Part shown: one piece after another, positions 52,236 through 60,512 of the stretch
Position numbering within the stretch: position 1 is the first letter of the stretch
Layout of the letters: each line of letters starts with the position of its first letter
NCBI GenBank assembly: GCA_964451305.1
Contig: CAYVHV010000006.1
Location: 1-64,000, forward strand
DNA: 64,000 nt
Direction of reading: 5' to 3'
Origin: SHLQ01 sp964451305
Lineage (GTDB): Bacteria > Actinomycetota > Acidimicrobiia > Acidimicrobiales > SHLQ01
The notes under the pieces: generated by a model
Told to the model about the DNA's origin: nothing
Seen by the model: only the letters and a program-made list of their open reading frames with translations
The model's database searches: none
Program-made: the position numbers and the translations under genes

Positions 52236-52646
52236 CTATTTCTTCAGCAACTTCGAGAATTGGACGACGCCCTGCTCGGGGTCGGCTTCGAACCGATCGG
52301 TGAGATCTGCGAGGACCACCTCGAAGCCAAGTTTGGACTCCGCTGTTGCGAGCATGGTGCTATTCGGTGTTCGGGCCACCATGACGACGAGTAACTCGTG
52401 GGCGTCAACTTCGAAGGTCACGTCCACCGAACCGTCATGGTCGTGTTCGCCGAGTAGCAGCGCGAAGCTCTCGTCGACGGCGAGTCGGAGATCATCGATT
52501 GCACGAACCGAAAGCCCGCGTCGTCGAGCGATCGAGGCAACCGCGATGCGAACGAGGCGCACGAAACGAATCGCTGCTGGGATCGTCAAGGAGATGACGT
52601 CAGAATCGCTCGTCTCCGAGCTGGTTTGTTCGGTCGCGATGCCCAT
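52236..52646 (-). CDS. Anti-sigma factor-type HATPase (RsbW/SpoIIAB-like)
   Basis: This 136-residue protein has a histidine-kinase-like ATPase domain without a phospho-His domain. The N box is AIDDLRLAVDESFALLL; the G boxes are weak (LVVMVARTPN and LGFEVVLADL). Such proteins bind sigma-B-type factors or phosphorylate anti-anti-sigma factors. The ATG at 52646 gives a normal length; a longer frame to 52763 reaches into the divergent gene. No sigma factor or STAS partner is encoded nearby, so its target lies elsewhere. Confidence 0.72.
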   Translation of the reverse strand: MGIATEQTSSETSDSDVISLTIPAAIRFVRLVRIAVASIARRRGLSVRAIDDLRLAVDESFALLLGEHDHDGSVDVTFEVDAHELLVVMVARTPNSTMLATAESKLGFEVVLADLTDRFEADPEQGVVQFSKLLKK

Positions 52647-52729
52647 TGCACCGAGTGTGCCAGCCAGCGCTCCGAAAGCGGATGATCCCCGCAGGTCATT
52701 GCTTTCACAACAACGGCTCAGGGGTGGTT

Positions 52730-53281
52730 GTGGCGATTCTTGTCGATGAGGCGCGGTGGCCATGGCGCGGGACGTTGTGGTGCCATCTAGTGTCCGACTC
52801 GAACTTGGCTGAGCTCCATATGTTCGCGGGCGAACTCGGGGCGCGCCGTGTGGGTTTCCAAGGAGATCACTACGACATCGATATCGATACGCGAGCGATC
52901 GCTATCGCGAACGGCGCAACACCGTGCGAAAGTCGAGAGCTGATTCGGCGGATGCGGTCGGCAGGGCTTCGGCTCCGCCCGTCCGCGTTCACCAAGTGGG
53001 AATTGGTCCGTCGCAGCGATGAAGATGACGGTGAACCCGTGGACGTCCTGGCCGACCCTGTACTGACGCAGTTCCTAGACCGGATGGACGGATGGTTCGT
53101 GCTTTCACGCCTTCGGTCTACTGGCGAACGAGCGACGGGCGTGGTTGTTATGGGCAATTCAGCCGACGGTGAGGTGGTGCTTCCCGAGGACGACCCTGAG
53201 GTTGGCTTGTACTCCCGCGTTGATCATCTCGGCAACTGGTCGGTCGAACGGATCACTCCGGCCCCGACCGATAGCGAGTAA
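52730..53281 (+). CDS. DUF4031 domain protein
   Basis: This 183-residue protein has at its N-terminus the DUF4031 signature AILVDEARWPWRGTLWCHLV, followed by DSNLAELHMFAGELGARRVGF, HYDIDIDTRAIAIANGA and ELIRRM. The C-terminal half is a small acidic beta region (DRMDGWFVLSRL, then VVVMGNSADGEVVLPED). The GTG at 52730 follows AGGGG by five bases; a GTG at 52724 is also possible. Family function is unknown. It is divergent from the anti-sigma-like gene. Confidence 0.78.
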   Translation: MAILVDEARWPWRGTLWCHLVSDSNLAELHMFAGELGARRVGFQGDHYDIDIDTRAIAIANGATPCESRELIRRMRSAGLRLRPSAFTKWELVRRSDEDDGEPVDVLADPVLTQFLDRMDGWFVLSRLRSTGERATGVVVMGNSADGEVVLPEDDPEVGLYSRVDHLGNWSVERITPAPTDSE

Positions 53282-53348
53282 GGACCTGGCGAGAAGCTCT
53301 CGGCTCGATGTCAAAGTTGTGTGATTCGCGCCCTAGGCTCGTTGCGCT

Positions 53349-53915
53349 ATGAAACCAATACTGCGGGCGGCCGCTTTTTGCTTCATGTGTGGACTTGTCG
53401 CGTCCGCATGCTCCTCAGCAGTCTCTGAGGCTGCTCCGGCGACGACGACAACGACCGCGCCGGTCACCACGACAACCGAATCGCTCCCGCTCGAAGTTGT
53501 GACGACCATTCGCCGCGTGCCGGCGGACGAGCTTGGATCGTCGGGGTATGTCACGGTGGGCGGCACACAGTACGACTTTGCCTTCGAGTGCTTTGCCGCA
53601 GGAGCCGGTGACATCTTGGCGCTCGGCGTCGGCGAGGTGCCTGGCAGCGAGGTATCTACTCAGGCTGTCGTCCAAGCCTTCTTTGGTCAGCCGTACGTGT
53701 CGGTCCTCATCGGCAACGAGCAGTTCATCGAGCTCGCTATCGACGCTCCGGCGGAACTGTTTGTGCAGTCCGGTGAGGTGCGAGGCAGTGCGCTGCGTTT
53801 TGTCGACTCGACAGAAGACGCAGGCGTTGGCCCATCGCTTGGGCTGGGAAGGCTCAACGTTTCATGCGACAGCTTCGCGCCTGGTCTACCCGATCAGTAT
53901 CAAGCAGCGAGTTGA
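53349..53915 (+). CDS. Putative lipoprotein of unknown function
   Basis: A basic start and hydrophobic core end in the lipobox VASAC (Cys21), so the mature protein is lipid-anchored outside the membrane. A Thr/Ala/Pro-rich linker (TTTTTAPVTTTTE) of about 25 residues follows, then a 140-residue domain with two later Cys residues (near 80 and 173) that could form a disulfide. No family is recognised. It converges on mrp, leaving a 28-base gap. Confidence 0.7.
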   Translation: MKPILRAAAFCFMCGLVASACSSAVSEAAPATTTTTAPVTTTTESLPLEVVTTIRRVPADELGSSGYVTVGGTQYDFAFECFAAGAGDILALGVGEVPGSEVSTQAVVQAFFGQPYVSVLIGNEQFIELAIDAPAELFVQSGEVRGSALRFVDSTEDAGVGPSLGLGRLNVSCDSFAPGLPDQYQAAS

Positions 53916-53943
53916 GCAGCGGCGCTCGAGCCGCACGCGCACG

Positions 53944-55113
53944 TTAGTTTTCCGCGGCGTCCATCGCTTCGAGGTTCGCAAGCGCCTGATCGATGATTCG
54001 CGTCGAACAGCCCGCCATGTCGACCGGTGGGATCAGCTCGTTGATCACGTCGTGGGCAACCGCACGTAGCGCGTCGGCTGCTGCACCGGTACCGAGGACG
54101 GCCGGGATGCCGGTGTCGCCACCGTCGACGACCGAGCGGTCGAGAGGAATCCTGCCGATGAGCGGGGAGTCGATCTGCGCGGCGAGGTCTTCGCCACCGC
54201 CAACGCCGAACACCTCGTGAGTCTTACCGTCCTCATCGACAAAGGCGCTCATGTTCTCGATGACGCCCGCGATACGGAGGTAGTTGTTGCGTCCCATATT
54301 CGCAACGCGAACGGCGACGGTTTGGGCGAGCTTCGATGGTGTGGTCACGACGAGCATCTCCGCGTGGGGCAGCATCTTGGCTAGACCCATCTGAACGTCG
54401 CCCGTGCCAGGCGGCATGTCGATAAAGAGGTAGTCGAGCTTTCCCCACTCGACATCTTGGAGGAAGTGCTGGACGGCTCGGTTGAGCATCAGTCCACGCC
54501 ACATGAGCGCGGTGTCTTCGCTGTCGACGAGAAACCCCATCGACACGACTTCGAGTTCTCCAGCCCCCATCGAGGTCACATGCGGGGAAATCTTGCCCGA
54601 ATCGACCGAGCCTTCGAGGCGGCCCTCGACGCCGAGCAGGCGGGGGATCGAGTATCCCCAGATGTCAGCATCGAGTACGCCCACGCGAAAGCCTTGGATC
54701 GCGACCGCAGCGGCAAGGTTGGCCGTCACCGACGACTTGCCAACTCCACCTTTACCGCTCGCGATCAACACGCAGCGAGTGGTCGACGGAACGGAGGTAT
54801 CGGGAGCGTTTTGACTCACGTTGAAGCGGGCGACCTTCATGACCTCGGCCTTTTCGGCTTGGTCGAGTTCGGTCCAATTGATCTTCACCTTCTCGACGCC
54901 GGGGAGGCTCAGAAGGCGAGCCTTCACGTCTTTTTGGATCTGCGAACGCAACGGGCAACCCGATGTGGTGAGCGCGATCGTGATCCGAGCGGTGGAGTCG
55001 TCCATCTTTGCGGACTTGGCCATGCCGAGTTCCACAATGTTCGAGCCGAGCTCGGGGTCGATGACGCCCGAGAGGACCCCCATGAGATCTTCGGTCGTGG
55101 GTTGCTCAGCCAT
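53944..55113 (-). CDS. mrp: Mrp/ApbC-type Fe-S cluster carrier ATPase
   Basis: The N-terminal 90 residues form a MIP18/DUF59 domain (DPELGSNIVELG, then TSGCPLRSQI). The P-loop domain has the deviant Walker A SGKGGVGKSS (residues 119-128), YLFIDMPPGTGDVQ as Walker B and the NRAVQHF region. The CxxC that in many Mrp proteins follows IENMS is replaced here by IENMSAFVDEDG, which is also seen in mycobacterial Mrp. The protein probably delivers Fe-S clusters. It is divergent from the erpA-like gene, sharing a 139-base control region. Confidence 0.92.
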   Translation of the reverse strand: MAEQPTTEDLMGVLSGVIDPELGSNIVELGMAKSAKMDDSTARITIALTTSGCPLRSQIQKDVKARLLSLPGVEKVKINWTELDQAEKAEVMKVARFNVSQNAPDTSVPSTTRCVLIASGKGGVGKSSVTANLAAAVAIQGFRVGVLDADIWGYSIPRLLGVEGRLEGSVDSGKISPHVTSMGAGELEVVSMGFLVDSEDTALMWRGLMLNRAVQHFLQDVEWGKLDYLFIDMPPGTGDVQMGLAKMLPHAEMLVVTTPSKLAQTVAVRVANMGRNNYLRIAGVIENMSAFVDEDGKTHEVFGVGGGEDLAAQIDSPLIGRIPLDRSVVDGGDTGIPAVLGTGAAADALRAVAHDVINELIPPVDMAGCSTRIIDQALANLEAMDAAEN

Positions 55114-55252
55114 ATCTTCAGCCTATCGGCCCGAATTGCTTGAATTATCAGTGGTTTTCAGCCGAAAGTGCCGAAGGACGATACGGTGCGGCCTCGATCG
55201 TTGCGTCTTGTACAATGGAAAGCACTCGACTCGTATCTCCGGGAGCCAAATC

Positions 55253-55573
55253 ATGATCACTCTCACTGAAACCGCAACCTCCAAGGTCGGCGAACTCATC
55301 ACTGCTGAAGGTGAAGAAGGGCTCGCGCTCCGCGTTGCTGTGCGTCCGGGCGGCTGCTCAGGATTCAGTTACGAGATGTTCTTCGATTCCGAGTTCAACG
55401 ATGATGACAAGGTCCAGGAGTATGGCGACGTCCGTCTGGTTTGCGATGAGGCATCGGCTGGAATGCTCGAAGGCGCAACGCTTGACTACACCGAGTCGAT
55501 CCAAGAGACCGGGTTCAAGATCAACAACCCGAACGCGCAGCGCACTTGCGGCTGCGGCTCGTCCTTCTCCTAG
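55253..55573 (+). CDS. erpA: A-type iron-sulfur carrier (ErpA/IscA-like)
   Basis: This 106-residue A-type carrier has the three conserved cysteines: Cys35 in RPGGCSGFSYEMFF, and Cys99 and Cys101 in RTCGCGSSFS. The opening ITLTETATSKV and FKINNPNAQ are also typical. The ATG at 55253 follows GGGAG; the open frame upstream to 54821 lies over mrp and is a shadow. It is divergent from mrp, so both Fe-S genes may be co-regulated. Confidence 0.93.
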   Translation: MITLTETATSKVGELITAEGEEGLALRVAVRPGGCSGFSYEMFFDSEFNDDDKVQEYGDVRLVCDEASAGMLEGATLDYTESIQETGFKINNPNAQRTCGCGSSFS

Positions 55574-55582
55574 ATCGAGGAG

Positions 55583-56446
55583 CTAGATCAGCGAGAGCAA
55601 CTCTTCGGTTTCGGCACTGTCGAAGGCGAAGTGGCGAGCACCGAGAATCGTCGCGTCTGCATCCATAACGAACAGGGATGGCTCGAACGCGAGGTCCCAG
55701 TCGAGTAGGAGCGGCGCGAGCTCAGGGAGGATTCCGGTTTCGGTATCTCGACCGAAGTCCGCGTACACCTCTTGATGAATGATGTTGATGTCATCGCGGC
55801 CGGCCGCACCGTTGATCAAGTTCTCTAGTGATGGTCCGCACACGTCGGTCTGACAGAAGGCGGGCGTGGAGATGAGTAGTGCGGTTGCTCGACCGTTGCT
55901 CAACGCCTCGTTCAGCGTGATCTCGTGGAACGGGCACGCTTCTCCGGGACGGGTGCAGATGGGGTTGACTCCACGAATGTCATCGAAGGTCGGTGTGTCG
56001 AACCCGGGCAAGGTCTCACCGACTTGCCATAGCGTGGTGTCTTCACGTTCGACGACAACGAACTCGACATCGAACTCGCTGAAATCGGTTCGTGCGATAT
56101 AACTACCGGCCGCAGGCGGGGTGAATGTGAGTGCGTAGTAGGGGTTGAACTGCCCGACACCGCTCGCTGGCACCGTCACGATTTCGAGTGTTTCGCCTTC
56201 GAAGATCACCTCGATATCGATCGTTTCCGGGTTGTTGCTCACCATTGGTAGCCCGTCGTCGGCAACGATCACGAATGGAAAGCGCTGAGCACCGTGGCCG
56301 GTGACGGCGACGCTTGGAGCGCGGAAGCCATCGGGAAATCGAATGGCAAGTCGATCTGGACTTGGTCCGCTCGAGCCACATGCGGCGAGTGTTGCAGCGG
56401 CCGCGCTGCCCAAGAGGAACGTGCGGCGATTGAACGCGATGGTCAT
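55583..56446 (-). CDS. Tat-exported lipoprotein with a thioredoxin-like CX4C domain
   Basis: The N-terminus has a twin-Arg motif (FNRRTFLLGS) followed by a hydrophobic stretch and the lipobox LAAC (Cys23), so it is likely exported folded and lipidated. Residues 30-140 form a beta-sandwich-like region. The later part resembles a thioredoxin fold with ALLISTPAFCQTDVCGPSLENL, that is a CX4C pair in place of CXXC, and a FEPSLFVMDADATI strand where the cis-Pro loop would be. The ATG at 56446 is used; a start at 56485 would put 13 extra residues before the signal. Redox or metal (Cu) handling is an inference. Confidence 0.7.
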   Translation of the reverse strand: MTIAFNRRTFLLGSAAAATLAACGSSGPSPDRLAIRFPDGFRAPSVAVTGHGAQRFPFVIVADDGLPMVSNNPETIDIEVIFEGETLEIVTVPASGVGQFNPYYALTFTPPAAGSYIARTDFSEFDVEFVVVEREDTTLWQVGETLPGFDTPTFDDIRGVNPICTRPGEACPFHEITLNEALSNGRATALLISTPAFCQTDVCGPSLENLINGAAGRDDINIIHQEVYADFGRDTETGILPELAPLLLDWDLAFEPSLFVMDADATILGARHFAFDSAETEELLSLI

Positions 56447-56548
56447 AGAGGAAACGGTATCTGGCTCGTCGAAGTCACCGGGCATGGAATGCTTCGGGCC
56501 ACGAGAGTTTCGCGCGGTTCTTACCTTGGATGGATACCGCTTCGACGC

Positions 56549-56899
56549 CTAGACGACGGCGATTGCTTCGATCTCGACAAGACCGCCGAGAGGTAGTGCT
56601 GCGACAGCGAATGCCGCACGTGCTGGCCGGTGGTCGCCGAAACTCTCGATGTACGCCGTGTTCATCTCGGCATAGTCATCGATCGACGCGAGCAAGACGG
56701 TCGTCTTGACGATGTTGTTGAGCGATGCGCCTTCGGAGTGCAGCAGGCCAGCCATGTTGGTCAGGGCTTGGCGAACTTGGGCATCGAGACCGTCGACGAG
56801 GGCGCCGTCGAGCAACCCGAGTTGGCCAGACACGTAGAGCGTGTCTCCGGTACGGACGATGGGCGTGTATGGACCAACAGGCTTTGTCATGGGCGGCAT
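56549..56899 (-). CDS. ridA: RidA-family enamine/imine deaminase
   Basis: This 116-residue protein belongs to the RidA (YjgF) family, which hydrolyses reactive 2-aminoacrylate formed by PLP enzymes. Typical parts are GPYTPIVRTGDTLYVSGQLG at the start, the NMAGLLHSEGASLNNIVKTTV core, and RPARAAFAVAALPLGGLVEIEAIA with the conserved Arg and Glu. Length is slightly short (116 against about 128). It is divergent from a small membrane-protein gene, with 22 bases between. Confidence 0.88.
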   Translation of the reverse strand: MPPMTKPVGPYTPIVRTGDTLYVSGQLGLLDGALVDGLDAQVRQALTNMAGLLHSEGASLNNIVKTTVLLASIDDYAEMNTAYIESFGDHRPARAAFAVAALPLGGLVEIEAIAVV

Positions 56900-56921
56900 C
56901 GTATCGCGCTACGATGCGGCC

Positions 56922-57095
56922 ATGGTTGGTGTCATTCTTATCCTCATTGCGCTTCTGTTGTTCTTTCCCATCAGCATCATGATGAGCGGTGCTGGGCTTG
57001 CAGCGCTCATCGGTGGAGTCACGAAAGCATCGGTCGATAGTGAGTTCGCCGGTACCGAAGACCTCGAGATCTCCGAAGCGAATCCCTACACCTAA
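56922..57095 (+). CDS. Small single-span membrane protein (57 residues)
   Basis: An ATG at 56922 opens a 57-codon frame: residues 2-32 are hydrophobic (GVILILIALLLFFP, then a Ser/Gly/Ala helix), followed by a polar acidic tail ending in SEANPYT. It overlaps no other gene and is divergent from ridA. The longer frame starting at 56841 lies over ridA and is not credible. It may be an envelope micro-protein; no family is recognised. Confidence 0.5.
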   Translation: MVGVILILIALLLFFPISIMMSGAGLAALIGGVTKASVDSEFAGTEDLEISEANPYT

Positions 57096-57182
57096 CCCCC
57101 CGGTTGCTGTCCGCTCCACCGATGGTGAGATCAGCAAGAGCTTGCTCGGGCATGGACCTGAGTCTGGTATTACCGTGAGTCC

Positions 57183-57527
57183 ATGGCACACGCGCTCCAG
57201 TTCGACCCCGATGATCCTGTCCTGAGGCAACTCCGAGCGATCTGCCCCGCATTGCCAAGCGCCGATGAGAAGGTGTCGCACGGTCGTCCGGCGTTCTTCA
57301 CCAGGGAGAGCGACCTTGCTCGCCACCCGAACGTCGTTGGTACCCATCACGTCGGGGCATCGACCGCACAAGCACAAGCTGCGGTCGCTGCGGTTGCGTC
57401 GATGCACCTCAAGCACGAACCATCGTCTGAGCTACTCGAGCAGCTCGAAGGTGACGGTGACATCCTCGCCGTCTCGCTCTCGGCGATTCCAGGTTCGCAG
57501 GAATTTACGCCCGGAACTCGCAGATAG
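57183..57527 (+). pseudogene. Chimeric ORF: YjbR-like N-terminus joined to a phosphoglycerate-dehydrogenase-like C-terminus
   Basis: The first 40 residues (FDPDDPVLRQLRAICPALPS, EKVSHGRPAFF) match the beginning of MmcQ/YjbR-family proteins. From about residue 42 the sequence instead resembles the end of a D-3-phosphoglycerate dehydrogenase: RHPNVVGTHHVGASTAQAQ has the T-x-H-x-GAST-x-x-AQ pattern with the catalytic His. About 50 residues follow, and the stop sits directly before the DUF1015 start. Neither parent could work as it stands: YjbR lacks its second half, and the dehydrogenase lacks its NAD-binding domain. A deletion, or an assembly join, that removed the middle of two neighbouring genes is the simplest reading. 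It may still be translated. Confidence 0.6.
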
Positions 57528-58733
57528 ATGGTCAGCTTCACGCCGTTTCGAGGCTCGGTCATCAAGTCGGATTTCACTCGACGCGTTCCAGCTCCCGCGT
57601 TCGATTCGATGTCGCGATCGCAACGTTCCGAATATCTCGCGACGCACCCTGAGAGCTACACGCTCGTCACCCGTTCGCCGAGCGATGGTGGGCCGGAAGA
57701 CCAGGCAGACCTCGCCCGGCTCATCGAACTCGGCGGCCAGGCTCTCCAGCGAATTCGTGATGCAGGCGCGTTCCATGAGATGTCCGGGCCGAGTTTCTTT
57801 CTCTACCGGTTGAAGTTGGGAGATCTCATCCAGACCGGAATTGTTGGACTCGTCGACACCCAGGACTACCTCGAGGGGCGAGTGAAGCGTCACGAACGAG
57901 TGAGGGCGAACCGGGCAGCGCATCTGTCGCACCACTTTGAAACGCTCGGTGTCCAATCATCGCCGATTGCGGTGAGTTACCGGTCCGATCCAATCATTCG
58001 GCAACGGCTCGACGACGTGCTCGATCGCACCGATCCGATCGTCTCGTTCATATCGGGCGATGGGCTCGATCAGACGGTGTGGGCAATCACCGACCAAGAC
58101 GATCTCGACTATCTGTCGACGGCGTTCGAGCCGCACGATTTCTACATCATGGACGGTCATCACCGAGCTGCAGCAGCGGGACAGCTTCTCGAACGCATCG
58201 GCCCGGAGCGAGCGAGCAAGATGCTTGGTGTTGCCTTCGCCGATGACCGGGTCAACATCGAACCGTTCCATCGCCGCATAATGCTCAACGATGATGTCGA
58301 CATCGATATGTTCTCCTCATCGCTGCGCGATTTGTTGCGCCTTGTCCCCGATGCCCGGATGGAACACGAGCTACCCGACGAGGGTCAGATCGGGGTTCAC
58401 CTCGATGGGCAATGGTGGCGTGGCGAGATGCCTGAGACGTCGAGCGATTCGCCAATCGATGCGCTTGGACCGGTTCGGTTGCAGAAGCAGGTGATCGGTC
58501 CAGTCTTTGGGCTCGACCCCGAACAAAGTGCGGGCCAGATCCGCTACTTCCTCGATACTGCCAACCGCGGCGAATTGGCACAGCGCATCGACCGACGCAA
58601 CGTGCTCTTCGTTCTTCGCCCGATCACCGCAGCTGAGGTGTTCGCCGTTGCTGACGCTGGGCTCGATATGCCGCCCAAGAGCACCTATGTGACACCGAAG
58701 CCACGATCGGGAGTCTTCCTCCGCGAGTTCTAA
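57528..58733 (+). CDS. DUF1015 family protein
   Basis: This 401-residue protein matches the DUF1015 family: FRGSVIKSDFTRRVPAPAFD at the start, VTRSPSDGGPEDQ, FFLYRLKLGDLIQTGIVGLVD, KRHERVRANRAAHLS, and the central YIMDGHHRAAAA block with the GHHRxxA motif. DUF1015 genes are often found next to serA-like phosphoglycerate dehydrogenase genes, and the ORF just upstream ends like one. The role may be tied to serine metabolism, but this is inference. It converges on the pabB fusion gene so closely that the stop codons overlap (CTAA). Confidence 0.85.
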   Translation: MVSFTPFRGSVIKSDFTRRVPAPAFDSMSRSQRSEYLATHPESYTLVTRSPSDGGPEDQADLARLIELGGQALQRIRDAGAFHEMSGPSFFLYRLKLGDLIQTGIVGLVDTQDYLEGRVKRHERVRANRAAHLSHHFETLGVQSSPIAVSYRSDPIIRQRLDDVLDRTDPIVSFISGDGLDQTVWAITDQDDLDYLSTAFEPHDFYIMDGHHRAAAAGQLLERIGPERASKMLGVAFADDRVNIEPFHRRIMLNDDVDIDMFSSSLRDLLRLVPDARMEHELPDEGQIGVHLDGQWWRGEMPETSSDSPIDALGPVRLQKQVIGPVFGLDPEQSAGQIRYFLDTANRGELAQRIDRRNVLFVLRPITAAEVFAVADAGLDMPPKSTYVTPKPRSGVFLREF

Positions 58734-60484
58734 GGCGCTTTTGTTCGAACCTGGATTACATCCCAGCCGCGGACCGAGTTGATCGTGAAGACCTTGTCTG
58801 CGCTGTACAAATCATCGAGGGTGAGAAGTCGCTCGGTTATCTGACCACGATCGAGTAACTCTTGGCGCAGCGTGCCGGGCAGCAGGCCACTGTCGTTATG
58901 TGGCGTGAGCAATTCACCACCGATTTCAAGTACGAGGTTGGCAATGCAGGTCTCAGTGAGCTCGCCTCGACGGTTCCACAAAATCACATCAGGAGCATCA
59001 GGAAAGCGGTCGAGTGCCTCCTCGTAGCGGTTTCGCGTGGTGGTTTTGAAAACGAGGAACTCGTTGTATGGGTCGGTGGGTTCGGTGTCGATCGGCAGCG
59101 TTCTAACCGTTCCGGTTTCGGGTGGGAGTGAACCCACGTCGAGTGTTGGAACGCCTGCAGCATCGACGAGCAGGCGAAGTCTTACCGGGGTGTCGGACCG
59201 GACCGTGTTGAGTAGTTCCATGACCCGGTCCATGTCGACGTCGATTCCAAAGTGATCGCCCGCCGAGAGCAACCGGTTGATGTGCTGCTGTCGCAGTGAC
59301 ACCCCGCCTTCGGGTGTCCACGCCATCGTCTCGAGTAACTGCAGTGGCTTGCCGGCGCGGGTAAGCACTCGCGACTTGTGTTCGGTCTCTTCCCACTCAT
59401 TCGCTGGCTCGGAGTCCCACACGATCCCTCCGCCAACCCCATAGGTTCCGGTGCCAGCTTCGAGGTCGAGCCAGACACTTCTGATGATGACGTTGAACTC
59501 CCAGCGCCCGTCGGGCGAGAGCGCAAATGCCGATCCGCAGTAGGCGCCACGAGGGGACTGTTCAAGGTCTGCGATGATCTGTGTGGTTCGGTACTTTGGA
59601 GCACCGGTGATCGACGCGACGGGGTAGAGGGCGGTCATTGCCTCGGCGAGGCTGGCGTTCGACGTGGCTTCGACGGTCGAAGTCATCGCGTGCACGGTCG
59701 GGTAGTGCTCGACGTGGAGCAGGTTTGGGACGTACACGCTTCCGACGTCTGCGATGCGTCCGAGGTCGTTGCGGACCATATCGACGATCATGACGTTCTC
59801 GGCACGGTCCTTCAGGCTCGAGGTGAGGTCGTCCACCATCTCTGCGTCGCGGACGGGATCAAAGTGTCGAGGGCGAGTGCCCTTCATTGGCCGAGACGAG
59901 AACACCGGACCGTCGGGCCCGATATGGCGGGTGAAGAACAGTTCCGGAGATGCGCTACACAAGGCGTGCGTGCCGAAGTGCAAGAAGGCGTCGTGCTTTG
60001 CGTTCTGAGCTCGGACGAGTGAGGCAAAGAGCCCCTCGGCGCTTCCCCAGAAGGTCGAGTGCCGGCGAACCGTGTAGTTGACCTGGTAGGTGTCACCGGC
60101 AGCGATCAGTTCGCGAACGTCGTCGATCGCAGCGCTGTAGGTCGCTTCGCTTTGGTCGGGGAGCCAGTCGCCCACCTCAAAGGGTGCGTCGATGGGGCCA
60201 CTGGAGGCTTCGGCAGCACTGAAGATTCCGAAGGCGAGCAAGGGAGTGTCGTCGTCGCGTTGGCTGTGAACTGCTTCGTCGAACGCAGGGCCTGCGTCGT
60301 AGCTGAGCATTCCGACGACCCACTTGCCAGCAGCGGTTGCTGCCTCAGCCCGTTCGAGTGATGGGATGACCTCGTCGATGTCCCACGCAGTTACCTTTTC
60401 CTCGGGGTCGGTAAAGCGAAGCCATTCGCGTTCGGTCCCAAAGCGCAACAACCCACTCGTGAGCTGTGTGCCAGCGCGTCCCAT
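58730..60484 (-). CDS. pabB: Bifunctional aminodeoxychorismate synthase component I / aminodeoxychorismate lyase (PabB-PabC fusion)
   Basis: Residues about 1-355 are a chorismate-binding enzyme (PabB): DTYQVNYTVR, SPELFFTR, the RPMKGTRPR motif, ENVMIVDMVRNDLGRI and the FNVIIRSVW end, with ITGAPKYRT between. Residues about 375-584 are a PLP fold-IV domain (PabC-like): LLETMAWTPEGGVSLRQQHINRL, FLVFKTTTRNRYEEAL with the PLP Lys, DVILWNRRGELTETCIANLVLE and LLPGTLRQELL. The fusion would make p-aminobenzoate for folate with a separate glutaminase (PabA), which is not in the window. Its start is near 60484; its end overlaps the convergent DUF1015 stop. Confidence 0.9.
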   Translation of the reverse strand: MGRAGTQLTSGLLRFGTEREWLRFTDPEEKVTAWDIDEVIPSLERAEAATAAGKWVVGMLSYDAGPAFDEAVHSQRDDDTPLLAFGIFSAAEASSGPIDAPFEVGDWLPDQSEATYSAAIDDVRELIAAGDTYQVNYTVRRHSTFWGSAEGLFASLVRAQNAKHDAFLHFGTHALCSASPELFFTRHIGPDGPVFSSRPMKGTRPRHFDPVRDAEMVDDLTSSLKDRAENVMIVDMVRNDLGRIADVGSVYVPNLLHVEHYPTVHAMTSTVEATSNASLAEAMTALYPVASITGAPKYRTTQIIADLEQSPRGAYCGSAFALSPDGRWEFNVIIRSVWLDLEAGTGTYGVGGGIVWDSEPANEWEETEHKSRVLTRAGKPLQLLETMAWTPEGGVSLRQQHINRLLSAGDHFGIDVDMDRVMELLNTVRSDTPVRLRLLVDAAGVPTLDVGSLPPETGTVRTLPIDTEPTDPYNEFLVFKTTTRNRYEEALDRFPDAPDVILWNRRGELTETCIANLVLEIGGELLTPHNDSGLLPGTLRQELLDRGQITERLLTLDDLYSADKVFTINSVRGWDVIQVRTKAP

Positions 60485-60512
60485 ATGGTCTCAGGCTAGT
60501 TACTTCGACGGG

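Noticed and set aside
57183..57527. A simple frameshift in an intact YjbR gene
   Set aside because: The other two forward frames downstream of residue 40 do not read as the missing half of YjbR, while the same frame reads as the end of a phosphoglycerate dehydrogenase.
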